A DNA stretch of 64,000 nucleotides from Demequina muriae. Lineage in GTDB: Bacteria; Actinomycetota; Actinomycetes; Actinomycetales; Demequinaceae. Below are positions 58,933 through 64,000 of the stretch, piece after piece. The notes beneath the pieces were generated by a model. It did no database searches, was not told the DNA's origin, and saw only the letters and a list, made by a program, of their open reading frames with translations. A program made the translations under genes and the position numbers. Where the stretch lies: positions 186,001 through 250,000 of the forward strand of contig NZ_JAUHQA010000001.1 in the NCBI RefSeq assembly GCF_030418295.1, read 5' to 3'. Within the stretch, counting starts at the first letter, position 1, and each line of letters begins with the position of its first letter.

Positions 58933-61118
58933 CCATGGCCGCACGCTCTCCGTGGCTTGCCACCCCGCTGATCGCCGTGGCGACGTTCTTGGGCGTGTTC
59001 GGGCTCGGCGTGATGATCGAGCTCGGATCGTGGCTGCGCACCGTCGCGTTCGTCCTGGCGGTCGCGACCCTGACAGTCGTGGTCACACGCGTGCTCAGCC
59101 GCTCGCGCGCGCTGCCCACCCTGACCGGCGCCATCGCCGCGATCGTCACCATGGTGCCGCTGTTCGCCGTGTCAGAGGACGGCCAGTCACGGGCCCTGCC
59201 CACGCCGGGGGCGCTGCGCGACCTTGGCTCCGCCATTCGCGCTGGCGTCGACTATGCCGGCGCGACGGTCGCGCCGGCCGCGCCTGACCCCTCCTTCACC
59301 GCGCTGATCGCCGCATGCGTCGTCGCGCTGTTCCTGGTGGCGGAGCACCTTGCCGTGTCATGGCGCGCCGCGGCGACGTCAGGCCTGCTGCTGCTCATAC
59401 CGTGGCTGCCCGCCGTGATCTTCCAGCACCGCGTGTCGACGACCGCACTCATCGGCGCGATCGCCGCATGGCTCGTGGCGCTCGCGCTCACCCGTCGGCC
59501 ATCCGCCGTCGAGCGCAGGCCCGCCGTCGGCGGAGCCGTCGCCGCGACGACGGCGACCCTCGCAGGCGTGCTGCTCGTCGCGCCCACGGCGCTCGGCGGG
59601 CTCGGCTGGGGCATGATCCCGCGGATCGACGCGCCCGCCGGTCTCGACACCGCGACGCGACTCAACCTCGCCCTCGACCTGCGCACGTCGTTGACGGCGA
59701 ACTCCACGACGCCCGTCATGGTCTACTCCACGACCGGCGGGCGACCCGACGCGTTCCGGCTGTACTCCCTCACGGACTTCGACGGCGTGCGGTGGTCTCG
59801 CGAGGCCACCGAGACACCCGTCGAGCCCGCGGGCGCAGGGCCGCTGTGGCCCGAACCCGTCGACGCGTGGGAGGACCGCGAGCGCGCCCGCATCGAGATG
59901 CAGGTGCTCGACCTGCCCGAGCGCAACCTCCCCCTGCCCCCGACGCCCCGGACCGTCGAGATCGACGGCCCATGGTTCTACGACGCCGAGCGCGACGAGG
60001 TCGTGGGCGACGGCGTGACGGCGCGGGACGTGCGGTACTCGATCATCACCGACACCGAGTTCCACCAGCAGGAGGACCTGGAGGCCGCTCAGTCGATCAT
60101 CGCCGCGGGAGGGGGCCCGGCCGACCCTCGCTACCTGTCGATCTCTCCGGCAATCGACTCGACGCGCGTGCGCGACCTCGCGGAGGAGGTGACTGACGGC
60201 GCGACCACGCGCTACGACCTGGCTCTCGCGCTGCAGTCCTACCTGCGCGACGGGTCCGAGTTCACCTACGACACTTCGGTGGACCCGACTGGCGGCGACG
60301 CGGTGAGCACCTTCCTCGACGACCGCGAGGGCTACTGCGTCCAGTTCGCGACCACCATGGTGGTGATGGCGCGCTCGCTCAACATCCCGGCGCGCATGGC
60401 TGTGGGCTTCCTGTCGGGGTCGGTGACGGATTCGGGCACTTACGTCGTCCAGGGCGGCGACGCTCATGCGTGGCCTGAGCTCTGGTTCCCTGGCGAAGGG
60501 TGGGTGCGATTCGAGCCGACTCCCGCGATCCAGTCGGGAGTGCCGCCCGCCTACGCCGATCCGTACTCGGGAAACGCCACCGCTCCCGAGGGCCTCACGC
60601 CGGGAGAGATTCCCGGAATCGTCCCTGGCGACCCGGTCGCTCCGGACGGACAGACTCCCGGCGACCAAGGCTCGCCCGGCCGACCGAGCTCCCCGGACCC
60701 CACGGTCCCACTCTGGGCGTGGATCGCCATCGGCGTCGCGGTGCTCGCGGTCGCTGCCGGCGCGCTCTGGTGGTGGAGCCAGCGCGGCACGTTGCGAGGA
60801 TCCCGCCGCCGCGGCCCCGAGGCCGCGTGGGAGTCGCTGCGACGAAGGCTTCCCGCACCCATGCGGTGGCCGGCGTCGCTGACTCCACACGAGGCGGCCG
60901 AGCATGTGGCGTCCGCCATGAGGGAGACGGGACCGGGCCTCACCGGCGGGGCCACGGAGTCCATGACACGACTGGCGCATGCAGTCGCGGACCATCGCTA
61001 TGCACCCGGTGGCAGCGCCGTGGACGCTGAGCACCTTCACGCGTGGGCAGACGCGGTGGTCCAGGAGGTCGAGGACGATGCGTCCGCTCGCGGCAAGGAA
61101 GCGTCAGTGCGGTCGTAG
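58929..61118 (+). CDS. Transglutaminase-like membrane protein (TgpA family)
   Basis: 729 residues. Six or so N-terminal membrane segments (1-245), an outside region with the transglutaminase core and a C-terminal membrane helix (about 595-620) with a cytosolic tail. The Cys-His pair is in GYCVQFATTMVVMA (near residue 469) and GGDAHAWPELWF (near 513), followed by FEPTP. Members couple to MoxR and DUF58 and probably cross-link or cleave envelope substrates; specific substrate unknown. GTG start. Confidence 0.92.
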   Translation: MTMAARSPWLATPLIAVATFLGVFGLGVMIELGSWLRTVAFVLAVATLTVVVTRVLSRSRALPTLTGAIAAIVTMVPLFAVSEDGQSRALPTPGALRDLGSAIRAGVDYAGATVAPAAPDPSFTALIAACVVALFLVAEHLAVSWRAAATSGLLLLIPWLPAVIFQHRVSTTALIGAIAAWLVALALTRRPSAVERRPAVGGAVAATTATLAGVLLVAPTALGGLGWGMIPRIDAPAGLDTATRLNLALDLRTSLTANSTTPVMVYSTTGGRPDAFRLYSLTDFDGVRWSREATETPVEPAGAGPLWPEPVDAWEDRERARIEMQVLDLPERNLPLPPTPRTVEIDGPWFYDAERDEVVGDGVTARDVRYSIITDTEFHQQEDLEAAQSIIAAGGGPADPRYLSISPAIDSTRVRDLAEEVTDGATTRYDLALALQSYLRDGSEFTYDTSVDPTGGDAVSTFLDDREGYCVQFATTMVVMARSLNIPARMAVGFLSGSVTDSGTYVVQGGDAHAWPELWFPGEGWVRFEPTPAIQSGVPPAYADPYSGNATAPEGLTPGEIPGIVPGDPVAPDGQTPGDQGSPGRPSSPDPTVPLWAWIAIGVAVLAVAAGALWWWSQRGTLRGSRRRGPEAAWESLRRRLPAPMRWPASLTPHEAAEHVASAMRETGPGLTGGATESMTRLAHAVADHRYAPGGSAVDAEHLHAWADAVVQEVEDDASARGKEASVRS

Positions 61119-61228
61119 CGGCAGCACACGGAGGGACACAGACGCCGTCAGCGCGGTCGTGAGGGTCGAACGTCAGGTCAGGAGGCAGGCCAGGAGGTTC
61201 GAGCGTCGGGGTCGAGCGGACGTGAGCG
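61119..61228. other. Intergenic gap between convergent genes
   Basis: 110 bases rich in direct GTCAGG/GGAGG-type words between the end of the transglutaminase gene and the end of the DUF3040 gene. No clear terminator stem or ORF. Confidence 0.3.
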
Positions 61229-61618
61229 TTACAGCTCGCCCTGCTCGCGACGGCGGTCGAACCGCTCCTCCATGCGCTGCATGAAGTCCTTGCTGGCCTT
61301 GGGGGGCGCGGCCTTGCCCTTGGCACCGGCGGGCCCGGCCGGGGCCGTCGCCGCGGGTGCGGAGGACTTCTTCGGGCCGAGCAGTGCCCACAGTGCCACT
61401 CCCGCCATGACCACGAACCCGGCGATGCCCAGCAGCGCCACCTGAGTCATCACGCCGACGAGGACGATGCCGAGACCGACGAGCACTCCGACGGCGGCAC
61501 CGATCACCCTCACGGGCGTGCGCGGACCCCGGTTCATGGCACGGTGAAGCGACGCATCCTGCCCGAGGTCTTGCTCGAGCTGCTCGAGCACGCGCTGCTC
61601 GTATTCTGACAGCGGCAT
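61229..61618 (-). CDS. DUF3040 membrane protein
   Basis: 129 residues with the family N terminus PLSEYEQRVLEQLEQDLG, two membrane segments (about 36-58 and 62-84) and a basic, Ala/Lys/Pro-rich C terminus. DUF3040 proteins are actinobacterial and found near mraZ; function unknown. GGAGG ribosome-binding site. Confidence 0.92.
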   Translation of the reverse strand: MPLSEYEQRVLEQLEQDLGQDASLHRAMNRGPRTPVRVIGAAVGVLVGLGIVLVGVMTQVALLGIAGFVVMAGVALWALLGPKKSSAPAATAPAGPAGAKGKAAPPKASKDFMQRMEERFDRRREQGEL

Positions 61619-61655
61619 GGTTGACCTCCTTCGTCGCGGACCGCGAATATCCCTA

Positions 61656-61672
61656 GTCTAGTTCCACTAGAC
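61656..61672. promoter_or_regulatory. Perfect palindrome between divergent genes
   Basis: GTCTAGT-TCC-ACTAGAC, a 17-base perfect dyad, midway between the DUF3040 start and the next gene, with a further ACTAGT at 61680. Likely an operator overlapping the divergent promoters; the regulator is not identified. Confidence 0.5.
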
Positions 61673-61707
61673 GGCAATCACTAGTCAAACAGACAGAGGG
61701 GGCGAGG

Positions 61708-62484
61708 TTGGCGAAACGCACGCGCGTGACCGGCATCGCCCCAGGGGTTCCGCGTGACATCTCGCTGTCCATCTCCACCGGATCCGTCCGTCTGTCTGAT
61801 GATCCTGATGGGTCAACGACTGTATGGGTCAATGGAGTTCCCAGTTCGACGATGAGAACTGATCCGGCCGTGCTGGACTTCGAATACATGCGGCACTTCG
61901 CCGCCGCGATCCGCGCCTGGGGCCCGCCGCCACGCATGCTCGCTCTCCACGTCGGCGCTGGCGTGTGCACGATGGCGCGACACCTGTCCGCCGCGTATCC
62001 CGACTCCCGCCACATCGCCGTCGATGTCGATGCCACGCTTCCCGAACTCGCCCGCGAATGGTGGGATCTGCCGCGCTCCCCGCAGCTCCGGGTGCGCCAA
62101 CAGGACGGGCTCGACGCCGTCGCGACCCGCCATCCCGAGAGCCTCGACCTGCTGCTCCGCGACGCGTTCGCTGGCGACACGACTCCGGCCTCGCTCGCGG
62201 ACCCCACCTGGTGGGGCCACGCCGCGCGGGCGATGCGTCCGGACGGGCTTGTGGTGGCCAACGTGAGTGCGATCCCTGGCGGGACCACGCACCGCCAGGA
62301 TGCGGTGGCCGCACGAGAGTCATTCAGGTCTGTCGTCGCGGTGGGAGAGCCCGCCGTGCTCAAGGGCCGGCGTCGGGGCAACGTGGTGCTGGTGGCCGCG
62401 TCAGCCGTGGATGTCGACGCGCTGCGTCGCTACGCCGCATCGGCTCCCCTGCCCACGGGCGTGAACCCAGACTGGACCGGCTAG
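61708..62484 (+). CDS. Spermidine synthase-like (SpeE superfamily) Rossmann protein
   Basis: 258 residues, TTG start behind a GAGGGGG ribosome-binding site. LDFEYMRHFAAAIRAW, the cofactor motif ALHVGAGVCTMARHL, VDVDATLPELAREWW and LLLRDAFAGDTTPASL follow the polyamine aminopropyltransferase/methyltransferase fold. Polyamine-binding residues of true spermidine synthases are not convincingly present, so the substrate is unknown; it is a member of the actinobacterial spermidine-synthase-like group. Confidence 0.78.
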   Translation: MAKRTRVTGIAPGVPRDISLSISTGSVRLSDDPDGSTTVWVNGVPSSTMRTDPAVLDFEYMRHFAAAIRAWGPPPRMLALHVGAGVCTMARHLSAAYPDSRHIAVDVDATLPELAREWWDLPRSPQLRVRQQDGLDAVATRHPESLDLLLRDAFAGDTTPASLADPTWWGHAARAMRPDGLVVANVSAIPGGTTHRQDAVAARESFRSVVAVGEPAVLKGRRRGNVVLVAASAVDVDALRRYAASAPLPTGVNPDWTG

Positions 62485-62500
62485 CACGCAGCGGACATGA

Positions 62501-62538
62501 CAGAAGGCCGCCGTCCCTTGCGGGACGACGGCCTTCTG
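62501..62538. terminator. Strong bidirectional hairpin
   Basis: CAGAAGGCCGCCGTCCC and GGGACGACGGCCTTCTG form a 17-base stem (one mismatch) with a TTGC loop between two convergent genes. No U-run follows on either side, but its strength suggests a shared transcript end. Confidence 0.75.
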
Positions 62539-62557
62539 ACGTGAAGTCAGCGGATGC

Positions 62558-62761
62558 TTAGATCGCGCGAACTGCCTCGGCCTGGGGGCCCTTGGGGCCC
62601 TCGGTCACCTCGAACTCGACGCGCTGCGCCTCTTCGAGCGACTTGTAGCCGTCGGTCTCAATCGCGGAGTAGTGCACGAAGACGTCGGCGCCGCCGCCAT
62701 CCTGTGCAATGAAGCCGTAGCCCTTTTCAGCGTTGAACCACTTAACAGATCCCTGTGCCAT
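62558..62761 (-). CDS. Cold-shock protein (CspA family)
   Basis: 67-residue single-domain RNA chaperone beginning [20 protein letters not shown], with both RNA-binding motifs (KGYGFI and DVFVHYSAI). Length is normal. A TAGGAA ribosome-binding site precedes the ATG after a long leader, usual for temperature-responsive csp genes. Confidence 0.97.
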   Translation of the reverse strand: MAQGSVKWFNAEKGYGFIAQDGGGADVFVHYSAIETDGYKSLEEAQRVEFEVTEGPKGPQAEAVRAI

Positions 62762-62903
62762 GCGAATTTCCTATCTGTACTGCCCGGGTGACGGGAAGCT
62801 AGGACACTGTGTCCGAGCTCGTCGCCGCAATGTCTCGCCCCGGGTCTGAACAGACCGGTTCTTGCACACTACGTTCTTGCAACCACCACTAGCATGACAC
62901 GGA
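62762..62903 (-). promoter_or_regulatory. Long 5' leader and promoter region of the cold-shock gene
   Basis: About 140 bases without an ORF between the csp gene and the PAC2 gene. It includes a CGGTCTGTTCAGACCCG hairpin near 62835-62855 and a weak GCTAGT near 62888-62893 that could be a -10. The long leader is consistent with post-transcriptional cold control. Confidence 0.45.
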
Positions 62904-63827
62904 TTACGTCCCAGAGGGAGGGTCTTGGCGGTGTTGTGCGAGAAATTTCTCGAATTCGGCCCCGATTTCCTCTGCTGAGGGCAGCGGACCGTCCAGTGGG
63001 ATGCCGCTCTCGCGCTGTTCGAGGTACGCGTCGTACTGCTCCTCGAGCTGCGACACAAGCGCCTGCACCTCTTCGGACTCGGCGGTCTGGCGCGTGATCT
63101 CCTCGGCCGCGCGGGCGGCTCCCTCATCCAGGGCTGACGATTCGAGGGCGAGTCCCGAGATGCCCTCGATCTCCTCGATCGCCTTCTGGGCGGCCTGGGG
63201 GAACGCGGACTGCGACAGATAGTGAGGCACGTGCACCGCGACGTTGATCGCGGACAGCCCCCACTGGCCGAACCGGTACTCCATGAGGTTCTGCGCGCTT
63301 GCGGGCACGGTCACCGTGCCGAAGACGCTCGGTGTGCCCGGCAGCAGGTCCTGGCGGGTGCCGTGGATGGTCGCGGTGAGGGGCCTGGTGTGCGGCACGG
63401 CCATCGGAATGCCGTGGGTGCCGAGCGTGAGCTCGATTCCCATGCGATCCACGATCTCGCGCACGGCACGGATGTAGTGCTCCCACCGGATGTCCGGCTC
63501 GAAGCCGTGCAGGAGCAGGAACGGACGGCCCTCCGCGTCGTGGACCAGATCCACGTCGAGGTGAGGCTCGTCGTACTCGGTCCACTGGTTGAGCGAGAAC
63601 GTCATCTCTGGGCGGCGCGACCGGTAGTCCAGCAGCTGATCGATGTCGAAGCTCGCGACCCGCACCGGTTCGGACTCGGCGAGGATGTGCTGAGCGACGA
63701 GCGCCCCGGCGCGTCCGGCGTCGATGAAGCCGCGCAGCGAGTGCACGAGCACCGCACCCTCTTTGGGCGCGGTGGTGGCCCAGGCGTCGACGCCTTCCGG
63801 GTTCCAGCTGACGAGTGGGGTATCCAT
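62904..63827 (-). CDS. PAC2-family protein
   Basis: 307 residues. The fold is indicated by AVLVHSLRGFIDAGRAG at the N terminus, LLLHGFEPDIRWEHYIRAV in the middle and GTHGIPMAVPHTRPLTATIHG. PAC2 proteins resemble proteasome assembly chaperones and occur in actinobacteria that carry proteasomes. A helical, acidic C terminus follows. Role not proven; start follows a GAGGA site. Confidence 0.88.
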   Translation of the reverse strand: MDTPLVSWNPEGVDAWATTAPKEGAVLVHSLRGFIDAGRAGALVAQHILAESEPVRVASFDIDQLLDYRSRRPEMTFSLNQWTEYDEPHLDVDLVHDAEGRPFLLLHGFEPDIRWEHYIRAVREIVDRMGIELTLGTHGIPMAVPHTRPLTATIHGTRQDLLPGTPSVFGTVTVPASAQNLMEYRFGQWGLSAINVAVHVPHYLSQSAFPQAAQKAIEEIEGISGLALESSALDEGAARAAEEITRQTAESEEVQALVSQLEEQYDAYLEQRESGIPLDGPLPSAEEIGAEFEKFLAQHRQDPPSGT

Positions 63828-63981
63828 GATGTCCTCATTCTTTCATGCGAGTGCCGTGCCGCCCCGCCGCGAGTGCCCCATCACGCTGAGCGCGAAACCG
63901 CGCCATGCGGTCGATGCGCGGGCGGCCTTGGTCCCGGACGGTGCCCCGCACCTCGTGGTAGCCAGCACCGGCGGCGACGGG

Positions 63982-63987
63982 GATAAT
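63982..63987 (+). promoter_or_regulatory. Possible -10 element at the right edge
   Basis: GATAAT at the window end, facing right, could serve a gene beyond the edge. No matching -35 is visible, so the call is weak. Confidence 0.2.
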
Positions 63988-64000
63988 GGATAACTGCCTC

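Noticed and set aside
56585..61118. MoxR-DUF58-transglutaminase genes as a novel defence or secretion system
   Set aside because: This trio is a widely known conserved operon of envelope maturation and needs no new explanation.
63835..64000. Possible 3' end of a gene on the minus strand just upstream of the PAC2 gene
   Set aside because: The frame is open to the window edge and stops seven bases before PAC2, but it contains a rare TTA codon and poor GC3, so I do not call it a gene.
1..64000. CRISPR arrays, tRNA/rRNA genes, insertion sequences and prophage
   Set aside because: I saw no regularly spaced repeats, no tRNA-like cloverleaf, no transposase or integrase and no phage genes; this is core chromosomal sequence.

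Overview
The window looks like chromosomal core DNA from a high-GC actinobacterium. DivIVA (Wag31), SepF and YggT lie next to a complete mur/fts (dcw) cluster, the actinobacterial dual-function isomerase PriA stands in for HisA, and DUF3040, DUF1844 and PAC2 proteins are present. Many genes show leaderless starts (TANNNT, then 6-8 nt, then the start codon). The order and the protein styles resemble Micrococcales, for example Demequina- or Cellulomonas-like organisms; this is inference from gene content, not a database match.

Layout. 1-1.9 kb: two tandem membrane diguanylate cyclases, the first cut by the window edge. 1.9-4.6 kb: infC-rpmI-rplT-trmH on the minus strand, with an attenuator-like hairpin and an AUC start for IF-3. 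4.6-8.0 kb: a DUF1844 gene and then a duplicated two-gene module, a membrane-anchored coiled-coil protein followed by a trypsin-like lipoprotein. 8.0-19.4 kb: SseB-like protein and histidine biosynthesis (priA, hisH, an unknown gene, hisB, hisC, hisD), interrupted by a CmtR-type regulator with a CDF exporter and by a CAP protein, a RecQ helicase and a VOC protein. 19.4-21.8 kb: QorB-like reductase, DUF4260 protein, SDR. 21.8-26.7 kb: a BlaI/M56-type regulatory operon diverging from a thiol-redox operon (DsbA-like, CcdA-like, beta-propeller lipoprotein) across a paired-dyad operator. 26.8-35.4 kb: dnaE and hrpA, diverging across two REP-like palindromes. 35.4-38.9 kb: GNAT, rluD-type gene, lspA, TraR/DksA-type protein, divIVA. 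39.0-56.4 kb: yggT, sepF, pgeF, ftsZ and the dcw cluster back to mraZ. 56.6-61.1 kb: divergent moxR-DUF58-transglutaminase operon. 61.2-64 kb: DUF3040, spermidine-synthase-like protein, cold-shock protein, PAC2 protein.

How it works together: most of the right half makes and divides the cell wall: lipid II synthesis (MurC-G, MraY), septal transpeptidase, Z-ring and its anchors, and polar growth. MraZ-type boxes occur on both sides of the mraZ/moxR intergenic region. The BlaI region looks like one regulated envelope redox module.

The most unusual signal is a 10-mer, GGCCGATGCG, found about 34 times by eye on both strands where base composition predicts about one. It usually encodes Ala-Asp-Ala or Ala-Ser-Ala with codons that are otherwise uncommon here, sits mainly in weakly conserved protein segments, and is also in the loop of the two intergenic palindromes. 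The coiled-coil/protease module pair is the best candidate for an undescribed protein system.
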